Shown piece after piece: positions 6,711-14,505 of a stretch of DNA of 29,404 nucleotides. The position numbers were made by a program, and so were the translations under genes. The notes below the pieces were generated by a model. The model did no database searches. It was not told the origin of the DNA and saw only the letters and a program-made list of their open reading frames with translations. Source of the stretch: Verrucomicrobia bacterium UBA6775 (GTDB taxonomy: Bacteria > Verrucomicrobiota > Verrucomicrobiia > Limisphaerales > UBA1096); NCBI GenBank assembly GCA_002453165.1, contig DKGH01000143.1:1-29404 (forward strand), read 5' to 3'. Position 1 is the first letter of the stretch. Each line of letters starts with the position of its first letter.

Positions 6711-7873
6711 TAGCGCTTGGCCGAGGTGCGTTTGGCCACTTTGCGGCCGGTCTTGATTTTGGTGACCGTCCCGGTGTCGAGGTATCGGGCCGTGAGTTTG
6801 CCAAGCAACCTGTCGCGCCGATCGTATAGGCGCTTGGCCTTGCGCGGTCGGTTGCGGGTCAGCAGATAAGCCGTGAGCAACGGCAGGGCCACGGTGGTGT
6901 CGACGTAGGCCACCACGCAGTCCGGCAGGGTGTCGGGATCCACCTTGCCCCAGCTCACCGCCTCCGCCGGCGTGGCGCCGCTGAGGCCACCGGTGTCCGG
7001 CCGGGCATCGGTGATCTGCAAAAAATAATCGTGCCCACTCTCCTCGATGCCCATCACCTCCTGAATCTGCGGCTCGGTCTGGAGGATGAAATTCTTTGGC
7101 GAACCGCCGCCAAGGATAAACACCGACGAGGCCAGCCCGCGCACCTTGGCATCGTACACGATGGCTGCCGTCTGGTTGACGTCACGGTTCGGATCGATGG
7201 TCAGCCCGGAATCGCGCAGCGCCATGGCGGCGACGTTCATGCCGATCGAGCTGTCGCCGGGGCTGCTGGTAAAAATCGGGATGCCACACTCATAGGCCGT
7301 CGCCAGCACGGAACTGTCCTTGAGTTTCAGTTTGCGCCCGCGCTCGTGGACGTATTTGCCGAGCAGAAAATGGAACTCGTCGCTGCCCATCGGCTTCTGG
7401 AATTCCGGGCCGCTGATCACGCGCCGCACGAAGGCATCCGTGTCGAGCAATACATCGTAGTCAAACAACACATCGTAAATACGGATCACTGACTGCTCGC
7501 GCAGCTCGAGGTCATCGAGGAACGGCGAGCCGGCGTAAAGTTTCATGTCCAGGCCGTAGTGGAGGTCGTGGTACAGGTTCGCCCCGGTCGAGACGATCCA
7601 GTCGATGAACCCGGCCTTCATCATCGGGATGAGACACGACTTACCGAGACCGGCTGGCGTCAGTGCCCCGGTCAGTGTTAGGCCTACCGTGCCGTTTTTA
7701 GGCAGCATTTTTTTGCTCAAAAGCTGCGCCGCTTCACGCAGGCGGCCGCCGTTGTACGCCATGAAAGTCTGGTCGATCAGGTCCGCGGCCGAGATGTCGC
7801 GCCCGATACCCAGCGGGTTCAGTCTCGGATAATTCGCGAACCGCCGGGAACCGGCCTTGCTTTTCGCTCCCAT
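6710..7873 (-). CDS. Deoxyhypusine-synthase-like protein (probable homospermidine synthase)
   Basis: 387 aa from ATG 7873; a GTG 15 nt upstream is possible. The fold family (DHS) uses NAD+ to move an aminobutyl group from spermidine. Seen here: GLTLTGALTPAGLG (64-77), STGANLYHDLHY (95-106), SSPGDSSIGMN, FILGGGSPKNF, and EAVSWGK with the catalytic lysine at 310. Bacteria have no eIF5A, so bacterial family members such as SpeY act on putrescine or another free amine to make homospermidine; this is the likely role, but eIF5A-independent functions remain open. The Lys/Arg-rich C-terminal tail (KIKTGRKVAKRTSAKR) ends on a half-palindrome. It is the first gene of the minus-strand run and divergent from the hydroxyacid dehydrogenase. 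The stop overlaps the GT4 start by 1 nt. Confidence 0.88.
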   Translation of the reverse strand: MGAKSKAGSRRFANYPRLNPLGIGRDISAADLIDQTFMAYNGGRLREAAQLLSKKMLPKNGTVGLTLTGALTPAGLGKSCLIPMMKAGFIDWIVSTGANLYHDLHYGLDMKLYAGSPFLDDLELREQSVIRIYDVLFDYDVLLDTDAFVRRVISGPEFQKPMGSDEFHFLLGKYVHERGRKLKLKDSSVLATAYECGIPIFTSSPGDSSIGMNVAAMALRDSGLTIDPNRDVNQTAAIVYDAKVRGLASSVFILGGGSPKNFILQTEPQIQEVMGIEESGHDYFLQITDARPDTGGLSGATPAEAVSWGKVDPDTLPDCVVAYVDTTVALPLLTAYLLTRNRPRKAKRLYDRRDRLLGKLTARYLDTGTVTKIKTGRKVAKRTSAKR

Positions 7874-7961
7874 GCCCCAAGCGTCCACACCCGGCCCGCC
7901 GGTGGCAACCGCATTTTTCCGAATTGCCGTGCGCGGCCGGTTCCCGTTTCATTCGGGCCGC

Positions 7962-8930
7962 GTGAAAATAGTCATCCTTGATGCATACACGGCCAACCCC
8001 GGTGACCTCGACTGGGCTCCCCTCGAAGCGCTTGGCCAAGTGCAGACCCACGACCGTACCCCGTCCGGGTTGATCGCCGAGCGGGCAGCCGACGCCGAGA
8101 TCGTGCTTACCAACAAAACCGTGCTGGATACCGAGAGCATCGGCCGCTTGGCCAAGCTCAAGTACATCGGCGTGCTGGCCACCGGCTACAACGTCGTCGA
8201 CCTCGCTGCCGCCGGTGCCCGTGGCGTCCCGGTCACGAACATCCCGGCCTACTCCACGCCGGCTGTAGCGCAGATGGTTTTCGCGCACGTGCTTAACCTG
8301 ACCCAGCACGTGGTATCCCACGCCGAGGCGGTTCGCCAAGGGGTCTGGGCTGACTGCCCTGATTTTTGTTTTTGGAACGCGCCGCTGACGGAGCTGAAGG
8401 GGCAGACATTTGGCATCATCGGTCTTGGCCAAATCGGCCGCGAAACCGCCGCCTTGGCCAAAGCGTTTGGCATGCGCGTGATCGCCCACAACCACCGGCC
8501 CCCACGCGAACAGCCCGACGGCATCGAGATGGTTGGGCTGGACGAAGCTTTTGCGCAAAGCGATGTCCTCAGCCTGCACTGTCCCTTGACCGAGAAAAAT
8601 CTCCATCTCATCAACGCCGAACGATTGAAGCAAATGAAGCCAAGCGCGCTGTTGATTAACACCGCTCGCGGTCCGTTGGTCGATACGGAGGCGTTGGCCA
8701 GGGCCTTACACGATGGCGAAATCGCCGGTGCCGGGTTGGACGTGATGGAGACCGAGCCGCCGCCTGCCGGTCATCCGCTGTACAGCGCACCGAACTGCCA
8801 CATCACCCCGCACATCGGCTGGGCCACCCAAGCCGCCCGCCGCCGGTTGATCGGCATCGCCGCCAACAATGTAAAAGCCTTTATCACCGGCAACCCCACA
8901 AACGTCGTCAATCAGGATCAATTGCCCTGA
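7962..8930 (+). CDS. D-2-hydroxyacid dehydrogenase (NAD-dependent, glycerate/hydroxypyruvate-type)
   Basis: 322 aa from GTG 7962 (VKIVILDAYTANPGDLDW). A longer upstream frame would overlap the divergent DHS-like gene and lacks family similarity. It reversibly reduces a 2-keto acid to the D-2-hydroxy acid. The Rossmann motif GIIGLGQIG, the catalytic Arg in NTARGPLVD, the Glu in DVMETEP and the His in ITPHIGWAT are all present, with the substrate-loop motif GVLATGYNVVD near residue 75. The closest well-known relatives reduce glyoxylate or hydroxypyruvate; the exact substrate is open. Palindrome units encode ALGQ and RLAK in the N-terminal third, and the conserved GLGQIG codons also contain TTGGCCAA. 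The 3' end overlaps the convergent LDT gene by 13 nt. Confidence 0.92.
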   Translation: MKIVILDAYTANPGDLDWAPLEALGQVQTHDRTPSGLIAERAADAEIVLTNKTVLDTESIGRLAKLKYIGVLATGYNVVDLAAAGARGVPVTNIPAYSTPAVAQMVFAHVLNLTQHVVSHAEAVRQGVWADCPDFCFWNAPLTELKGQTFGIIGLGQIGRETAALAKAFGMRVIAHNHRPPREQPDGIEMVGLDEAFAQSDVLSLHCPLTEKNLHLINAERLKQMKPSALLINTARGPLVDTEALARALHDGEIAGAGLDVMETEPPPAGHPLYSAPNCHITPHIGWATQAARRRLIGIAANNVKAFITGNPTNVVNQDQLP

Positions 8931-9475
8931 CCCATTGACGTTTCGGTGATCCAGAGAAGGGTGTCGGGGGGAGTGCGGTCGTGGAAAGGGAGCAGGTCGG
9001 TGGCGGCCATGTGGAGGCAGCCGCGTGAGGCCGGTTGGCCAATCGTGGATTCGTCACCCACTCCATGGATGTACACGTAGCGCGCGTGGGTATCGACATT
9101 GCCGCCCTGGTTGAAACCGGGCTCGAGTCCTTCCAGCCATAGGATGCGGTGTGCGATGGCGGCGTCCGGTTCGTCCTCCACCGTGCCGGTCATCTGGCGT
9201 CCCTTGAACACCATCCCTGCTGGGAGGTTGTCCCCGAATTTTTCGGCGATGCGGTGCAGGCCAAGTGGGGTTTTCTCCGAGCCCTCCGCTTGGCCAACGC
9301 CGTTGCGCGAGGTGGAAATGATAATGCGCCGCTCCTCGACGAATTCCCATCCGGCGACCTGCCGGCATTCGATCAGGCGCTGGTCGGCCACGCTAGCGAA
9401 GAGCAGTCGCGGCGTCGGGTCGATGCCGTGACGCTCGCACGTTTCCCGGATCGGCTGGAGCAGCCCGGGATTCAT
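8918..9475 (-). CDS. L,D-transpeptidase-family (YkuD) protein
   Basis: 185 aa from ATG 9475. YkuD enzymes form 3-3 cross-links or attach proteins in peptidoglycan through a catalytic cysteine. The signature is present as YIHGVGDES...SRGCLHM, with His137 and Cys153; the usual Arg after Cys-x is His here. Upstream, STSRNGVGQAEGSEKTPLGLH is the expected strand entering the catalytic domain, and its GVGQA is encoded by a variant palindrome. No signal peptide or membrane segment is visible, which is unusual for an enzyme of the periplasm. The ATG overlaps the argA stop by 4 nt (ATGA), so it is translated from the argA transcript. Confidence 0.85.
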   Translation of the reverse strand: MNPGLLQPIRETCERHGIDPTPRLLFASVADQRLIECRQVAGWEFVEERRIIISTSRNGVGQAEGSEKTPLGLHRIAEKFGDNLPAGMVFKGRQMTGTVEDEPDAAIAHRILWLEGLEPGFNQGGNVDTHARYVYIHGVGDESTIGQPASRGCLHMAATDLLPFHDRTPPDTLLWITETSMGQGN

Positions 9476-10752
9476 TCGAGTGACTTGAAAAGCACCTTTG
9501 AGTTGCGGCCGTTTGAGGTGGCGGCGGCGTGGCGCGGCTCTGGCACGTTCGACAGTTCACCCTCGGCGAACCCGGCTCGCGACTGAAACCACTTGAAGGT
9601 CTGGGTCGAGAGGACGAACAGCCTGGTCAAGCCATGGTCGCGGCCCAGTTTTTCGGCGTACTCGACCAGTCGGCTCCCGATGCCCTGATTTTCATGGGCA
9701 GCACTCACGCAGACCGAGCCCAATTCCCCCATGTTGCTGTCAGGATAAAGCGTAAGTGAAAAGCAGCCGACCGGGTTGCCGTCGATCTCGAACAGGTGAT
9801 ACTCCGCGATGTTGGCCTCGATGTCGGCGAGGCTGCGATCCATCAACTCTTCGGCTTCGACCGCGTTTTTGGTGAGGGTGAGGATGCTGCTGAGATCGTT
9901 TTTTTTGGCCGGGCGAATCTGCCGATATTCGTTGGCGTAAACGAGTGTGCCGATGCCGGTGTTTGAAAACACCTCGGCGAGCAGGCCTTCGTGCACACTG
10001 CCGTTGATGAGGTGCACGCGCGGGATGCCGGCCCGGCAGGCGGTGGCGGAGTTGCGGGCCTTGGCCAATTGCTCCGGCTGGAGGCTGGCCGGTTCATGCT
10101 CAAGAATCTGGTCCAGCTCGCCGTTGGGAATCTGGCGGATGACCTCACTGTTTCGGATCAGGCCGTCGCGGGTGGTCACGTAAATCAGCTTGGTTGCCTT
10201 GAGCCGGACGGCGACTTCGCGGGCGAGGTCGTCAGAGTTTACGCGGTAGGTGTTGCCCTCGCGGTCGAAACCAAGCGGAGGGATGACCGGGATGTTGCCC
10301 TGTGCGAGCAGTCCCTCGAGGTGGCCAAGGTCGATCCGTTCCGCCTTGCCGGCGTACCAATAGTCGATACCGTCGATGATGCCGCGAGGGTGGGCGGTCA
10401 CCGCGTTGGTCGACACGCCGCGCAACCCGTTGGCGGTGAAGCCCTCAAGTATCTCGTGCGTCAACCGATTGGCCGCCGTGAGCGCCAGCTCCAGCGTGAC
10501 TGCGTTGACTGGCTCGGTGCCGTCGAGATCGGACGGCTCAACGCCGCGTTCGGCCGCCAGCGCGGCGATCTGGCTGGCCGCGCCGTGGACCAGCGTCACG
10601 CGGATGTTGAGCGAGCGCAGCACGGCGAAGTCGAGCAGCAGATTTGCAAAATTCTCATCGCTGACAATCGCGCCATCGATGCTGATCACAAAAATCCGGT
10701 CCCGAAACTTCGGAATATACTGCAGAATCCCCCTGAGATCGGTTGGTTTCAC
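9472..10752 (-). CDS. argA: Amino-acid N-acetyltransferase (N-acetylglutamate synthase), kinase-fold/GNAT fusion
   Basis: About 426 aa from GTG 10752 (VKPTDLRGILQYIPKFRD); a TTG at 10776 adds 8 residues and lies in a variant palindrome, so I prefer the GTG. It acetylates glutamate with acetyl-CoA, the first step of arginine synthesis. The N-terminal amino-acid-kinase domain (about 1-285) has FVISIDGAIV, RVTLVHGA, the VNSDDLAREVA nucleotide-type loop and YVTTRDGL. The C-terminal GNAT domain (about 290-426) has LGSVCVSAAHENQGIGSRLVEYAE with the acetyl-CoA-binding Q-G-I-G-S-R loop. This two-domain order is that of classical ArgA and of its arginine-inhibited allosteric control (family knowledge). 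ALAKA-type and QLAKA codons contain a partial palindrome. Confidence 0.92.
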   Translation of the reverse strand: MKPTDLRGILQYIPKFRDRIFVISIDGAIVSDENFANLLLDFAVLRSLNIRVTLVHGAASQIAALAAERGVEPSDLDGTEPVNAVTLELALTAANRLTHEILEGFTANGLRGVSTNAVTAHPRGIIDGIDYWYAGKAERIDLGHLEGLLAQGNIPVIPPLGFDREGNTYRVNSDDLAREVAVRLKATKLIYVTTRDGLIRNSEVIRQIPNGELDQILEHEPASLQPEQLAKARNSATACRAGIPRVHLINGSVHEGLLAEVFSNTGIGTLVYANEYRQIRPAKKNDLSSILTLTKNAVEAEELMDRSLADIEANIAEYHLFEIDGNPVGCFSLTLYPDSNMGELGSVCVSAAHENQGIGSRLVEYAEKLGRDHGLTRLFVLSTQTFKWFQSRAGFAEGELSNVPEPRHAAATSNGRNSKVLFKSLE

Positions 10753-10824
10753 GTGGCTCTTTTGGCGCTTGGACAAGCGGCTGCGCCTCGACAGATAAGA
10801 AAAGCGATTCCCCGCCGGTTCAAA

Positions 10825-12612
10825 CTAATTCTGCTGAACGACCAGCGCCGCCGTCTCCGCCGGTTTGGCCTCCTGCTTGAGCGGGAGGATTTTGGAGAAG
10901 ATGAGCGTCTGCACCAGGCCAAGCACGGCGATGGCGGTCAGCAACACGCTCCAGGTCTTGAGCGTCTCTTTTTCCGTGAAGCCGCTCAGGCGTTGTACCA
11001 CCCAGAAGCCGCTGTCGTTCATCCACGACAAGGTGATGGAGCCAAACCCGATCGCGAGGAAGATGTACAGCGGATGATAGTCCAATTCGATCCCACCGAT
11101 CACTGCGCTCATAAGGCCCACGCCGGTTATCATCGAGACCGTGGCTGATCCCTGTGCGATCCGCACCACCGCCGTCGCCCCCCAAGCCAGGAGGATGTAG
11201 GATATTTCGAATTTAACTGCGAGAGCACCGATTGTTTCTCCAACCCCGGCGAGCCGAATCATCCCACCGAACGCCCCGCCGGCTCCGGTGATCAGGATGA
11301 TGATACCCGCGGTCTGGAGCGGCTCCTGCAGCGCCTTGGCGATGGTCGACATTACGCCCTCCTTGGAAATCCTGCTCTCCCGAATCATTTGTGATGCGAG
11401 CGTGTACACAGCGATAATCCCAGCTCCCAGCATCGCAATAACGGGTTCACCGAAGAATTGCAAGTAAGGAAACCAGTCCGGTTTTGATCCGCTCTCGAAA
11501 ACCAAATTCAGGATGGAAACCAGTGAGATCAAAACGACAGGCAAGACAATCGGCAACGCGGAAAGCAGGAGGTTTGGTAGTTCAGAATTCTTTTTGTTGA
11601 GAATACTATTCAGTTCACTCGTTGAAGTACCCGGCGCTTCACGCATGGGCAGGTTCAACTTGGCATCGAAGCGTTTGGCCATAAACAAAACCAGAACAGC
11701 TGGCAGAATGCTTGAAGCCAACCCTGCCATCATCGCCACGCCGGTATCTAAGCTAAGTCCCTCGGCAATCATCAATGGCCCCGGGGTGGGTGGAACCATC
11801 GAGTGCGTGATGGCCCCGGCACCCGCCATGGCGATCACGTACAGCGTGTAGCATTTTCCCGTCCTCAAGCTGAGCGCTCGTGCCAACGGAATCAGTAGGA
11901 AAAAAACCGTGTCGAAAAACACCGGGATGGAGAGTAGGAACCCGCTTAACAACAGGACAACCCCAGCGCGTTGTTCGCCGCAAAGATTCATCAGCGCTCG
12001 CACCATCCGGTCTGCCGCGCCACTCCCTAGCATGCACGTCCCGATGATCGCCGCCAGTGCGATGAGCAAGCACAACCCGCCGGCTGTATCACCAAATCCT
12101 CTCAACGACCAAGTGATCGTGTTCAACAGCTTGCTATCGTTCCCCAGTTTATCCCGGTGGCGAAGAGAGATCGGAACCTTGTTTTCATCAGCTGCTGCCA
12201 TGACATCCAGTACCTCCTGGGCATCAGCGGGGAAGCCGTTCACCAGATGCAGTGTCAGGAACAACTTTTTATCGTATTTCTTTTTCAGTGCCCCAACTGT
12301 TTCCTTGATCTTGGCCGCATCCAGTGCATTCCCGTTAAAGAGTATGGTTGTATCGGCGTTGTCCTCGGTTTTGGAAAAGGAAATCGTCTGGATATCAACC
12401 CGTGCCTTAAAGATGCCAATGTTCTCGGTGGTGGCATCCGGCAAATCCTTCGAAAGCAGCCCGGCAATGAACGCAGACAGGATCAACGCCAAAAACGGGT
12501 GGATCCGCAGCTTGACGATGGAGACGACGATGAAAACTACACAGATCGCCAGAATACCCAGCGGCCAGTATGAGACGGAGTCAGCGGCTTGTGCCAAAAG
12601 TGAATGAGTCAT
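10825..12612 (-). CDS. GntP-family permease with an internal soluble insertion
   Basis: 595 aa from ATG 12612; a TTG 42 nt upstream adds a hydrophilic stretch and is less likely. GntP proteins import gluconate or related hydroxy acids with protons. Membrane helices 1-2 (about 15-52) are followed by an extra segment at about 58-165, then the normal GntP core resumes: AAIIGTCMLGSGAADRMV, LLSGFLLSIPVFFDTVFFLLIPL, SMVPPTPGPL and the C-terminal GSATVSMITG and WMNDSGFW motifs. Ordinary GntP proteins are about 440-450 aa. The insert reads beta-alpha-beta-like and ends with a VMAAADENKVPISL segment, resembling the periplasmic ExbD/TolR fold; this is a by-eye comparison. The substrate is unknown. It stands alone, with sulfatase and argA neighbours on either side. 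Confidence 0.88.
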   Translation of the reverse strand: MTHSLLAQAADSVSYWPLGILAICVVFIVVSIVKLRIHPFLALILSAFIAGLLSKDLPDATTENIGIFKARVDIQTISFSKTEDNADTTILFNGNALDAAKIKETVGALKKKYDKKLFLTLHLVNGFPADAQEVLDVMAAADENKVPISLRHRDKLGNDSKLLNTITWSLRGFGDTAGGLCLLIALAAIIGTCMLGSGAADRMVRALMNLCGEQRAGVVLLLSGFLLSIPVFFDTVFFLLIPLARALSLRTGKCYTLYVIAMAGAGAITHSMVPPTPGPLMIAEGLSLDTGVAMMAGLASSILPAVLVLFMAKRFDAKLNLPMREAPGTSTSELNSILNKKNSELPNLLLSALPIVLPVVLISLVSILNLVFESGSKPDWFPYLQFFGEPVIAMLGAGIIAVYTLASQMIRESRISKEGVMSTIAKALQEPLQTAGIIILITGAGGAFGGMIRLAGVGETIGALAVKFEISYILLAWGATAVVRIAQGSATVSMITGVGLMSAVIGGIELDYHPLYIFLAIGFGSITLSWMNDSGFWVVQRLSGFTEKETLKTWSVLLTAIAVLGLVQTLIFSKILPLKQEAKPAETAALVVQQN

Positions 12613-12820
12613 AGTTTGCCAATTGCAGTTGTTCGGGTGCCGGTAGTCCCGCAAAAAACTGCTCCCCGGTCAAACCAAACCTTGGCCAAGCAAGTACATA
12701 GCTGCTTTATGGACGGTGGCTTGTATTGGAGCTTGGCCAAGCGCTGGCGGGGGCATAGACTCGGCCCTTCCGGTTTTGACTTGGCGCTTGGCCAAGCGCT
12801 TGGCCGGGGCGATTTTTTTC
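12613..12820. other. Divergent intergenic region with three palindrome sites
   Basis: 208 nt between the GntP permease and a sulfatase, which are divergently transcribed. It holds palindrome copies at 12681-12691 (partial), 12731-12742 (12 of 14) and 12785-12809 (perfect 14-mer plus three quarters of a second unit). The last ends 12 nt before the sulfatase ATG. No clear Shine-Dalgarno or sigma-70 promoter was recognised. Confidence 0.7.
12785..12809. repeat. Tandem palindrome (perfect copy plus partial unit) upstream of sulfatase
   Basis: CGCTTGGCCAAG followed directly by CGCTTGGCC: the 12-bp unit repeated 1.75 times, containing the perfect 14-mer at 12785-12798. Confidence 0.95.
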
Positions 12821-14395
12821 ATGAAACAATTCATTCAAAAAACGTTGGCATTACTGGCTTTGGTGGTGCTGGGCGGCTTGGTGTCAGCACCACAGGCCGA
12901 GGCGGCTAAGCGGCCTAATGTGGTTTTCATTTTCACGGATGACCACTCGGCGCATGCGATCAGTGCCTACGGCTCGCGGATCAACAAGACACCGCACATT
13001 GACCGCATCGCGCACGAAGGGATGCGCTTCAAGAAATGCTACGTGACGAACGCGATCTGTGGACCAAGCCGCGCGGTCATTCTCACCGGCAAGCACAGTC
13101 ACCTGAACGGCTTTATGAGGAACGGCGGCACGCCGTTTGATGGTTCGCAGCAGACTTTCCCCAAGTTGCTCCGCAAGGCTGGCTACGAGACGGCAATGAT
13201 CGGTAAGTGGCACCTGAAGAGTGTGCCGACCGGGTTTGATCACTTCGACGTGTTGATCGGGCAGGGGCCGTACTACAATCCACCGATGCGTACGACCGAT
13301 GCCGCCGGGGAGGTGGTGGTCGAGAAAAACGTCGGCTACACGACCGATATCATCACCGACAAGGGGCTTGAGTGGTTGAAGAACGAGCGCGAGGGCGACA
13401 AGCCATTCATGTTGATGCTCCAGCATAAGGCGCCGCACCGCAACTGGCAGCCCGGACCGGCTCACCTCAACACGTTTGACGACGTGGAGATCCCCGAGCC
13501 GGAGACGCTTTGGGACGATTACTCCGGGCGAACCAAGGCTGCCGCGAACCAGACGATGACCATCGCGCGGCACCTGTCCGCGAATGATCTCAAGCTTAAC
13601 GCCGGCCCGAACAATCTCACGCCGGAACAGAAGAAACTTTGGGATGCCGCCTACGGGCCGAAGAATGAGGCGTTTCGCAAGGCCAACCTGCAGGGCAGGG
13701 AGCGGATCAAGTGGATGTACCAGCGTTACATCAAGGATTACCTGCGCTGTGTGCAGTCGGTCGACGACGGCATCGGCCGCGTGCTGAAGTATCTCGACGA
13801 CACCGGTTTGGCAAAGAACACCATTGTGATCTACTCCTCGGACCAGGGCTGGTATCTCGGTGAACACGGCTGGTACGACAAGCGCTGGATGTACGAGGAA
13901 TCGCTCGTCATGCCGTTCGTCGTGCGCTGGCCGGGTGTGATCGAGCCGGGCTCAATCAACGACGACATCGTGTCGAATCTTGATTTTGCTGAGACGTTTC
14001 TCAACATCGCCGGGGCGCAGATCCCGGGCGACATGCAGGGCCGCAGTTTGCTCCCGCTACTCAAGGGCGACACTCCGTCAGACTGGCGTAAGACGTTTTA
14101 TTATCACTACTACGAATTCCCCGGTGCCCACAGCGTGGCCCGCCACTACGGCGTGACGGACGGCAACTATAAGCTGATCCATTTTTACCAGAACGAGGAC
14201 TGGGAAATGTTCGATCTCACGGCCGATCCGAACGAGTTGCAAAGCATCTATGGCCGCAGCGAGTTTGCCGGCATCCAGTCGAGGTTGGAAAAGGAGTTGA
14301 AACGCCTGCGCGCACACTACAAGGTGCCTGAGCAGGATCCGGAAAATACCCGGCCCAATCAGCGCCGTAATCGGCAGAACAATCGGAAGAAATAA
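12821..14395 (+). CDS. Exported sulfatase (formylglycine type)
   Basis: 524 aa from ATG 12821, chosen because it opens a classic signal peptide (MKQFIQKTLALLALVVLGGLVSA, cleavage likely after AEA-28). It hydrolyses a sulfate ester, probably of a polysaccharide. Seen: metal-binding Asp pair in FIFTDDHS (40-41); the modification motif C80-G-P-S-R, where Cys is converted to formylglycine by an anaerobic or aerobic maturase encoded elsewhere; GKWHLKS; QHKAPHRNW; and the C-terminal metal site in YSSDQGWYLGEHGW. A DUF4976-like end (YKLIHFYQNEDWEMFDLTADPNE) follows. The tail after residue about 505 is Arg/Asn-rich and basic. The family includes N-acetylglucosamine-6-sulfatase and mucin-type sulfatases; the substrate cannot be read from sequence. 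A terminator-like hairpin lies 40 nt downstream. Confidence 0.93.
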   Translation: MKQFIQKTLALLALVVLGGLVSAPQAEAAKRPNVVFIFTDDHSAHAISAYGSRINKTPHIDRIAHEGMRFKKCYVTNAICGPSRAVILTGKHSHLNGFMRNGGTPFDGSQQTFPKLLRKAGYETAMIGKWHLKSVPTGFDHFDVLIGQGPYYNPPMRTTDAAGEVVVEKNVGYTTDIITDKGLEWLKNEREGDKPFMLMLQHKAPHRNWQPGPAHLNTFDDVEIPEPETLWDDYSGRTKAAANQTMTIARHLSANDLKLNAGPNNLTPEQKKLWDAAYGPKNEAFRKANLQGRERIKWMYQRYIKDYLRCVQSVDDGIGRVLKYLDDTGLAKNTIVIYSSDQGWYLGEHGWYDKRWMYEESLVMPFVVRWPGVIEPGSINDDIVSNLDFAETFLNIAGAQIPGDMQGRSLLPLLKGDTPSDWRKTFYYHYYEFPGAHSVARHYGVTDGNYKLIHFYQNEDWEMFDLTADPNELQSIYGRSEFAGIQSRLEKELKRLRAHYKVPEQDPENTRPNQRRNRQNNRKK

Positions 14396-14434
14396 TTTGT
14401 AGCAACCCGTTAACCCAAAAACCAAAAAAAACAG

Positions 14435-14456
14435 AAGCCGGCCGCTTGGCTGGCTT
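14435..14456 (+). terminator. Terminator hairpin after sulfatase
   Basis: AAGCCGGCC-GCTT-GGCTGGCTT followed by TT: a 9-bp stem with one wobble and a 4-nt loop, preceded by A-runs and followed by a T-run. It lies between convergent genes (sulfatase and sppA), so it may work in both directions. Confidence 0.7.
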
Positions 14457-14471
14457 TTGCTTTGCACTTGT

Positions 14472-14498
14472 CGCTCGGCCAAGCGCTCGGCCAAGCGC
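14472..14498. repeat. Two exact tandem copies of a variant palindrome unit
   Basis: CGCTCGGCCAAG occurs twice back to back plus CGC. Both copies share the same T-to-C change relative to the consensus, which shows that a 12-bp unit duplicated after it mutated. Confidence 0.9.
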
Positions 14499-14505
14499 GC
14501 AGCGG

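Noticed and set aside
7734..8633. 299-aa minus-strand frame
   Set aside because: Antisense to the hydroxyacid dehydrogenase and DHS-like genes, which have full family motifs; a high-G+C shadow.
9991..11148. 385-aa plus-strand frame
   Set aside because: Antisense to argA and the GntP gene; no recognisable motif.
12884..13867. 327-aa minus-strand frame
   Set aside because: Antisense to the sulfatase with all catalytic motifs.
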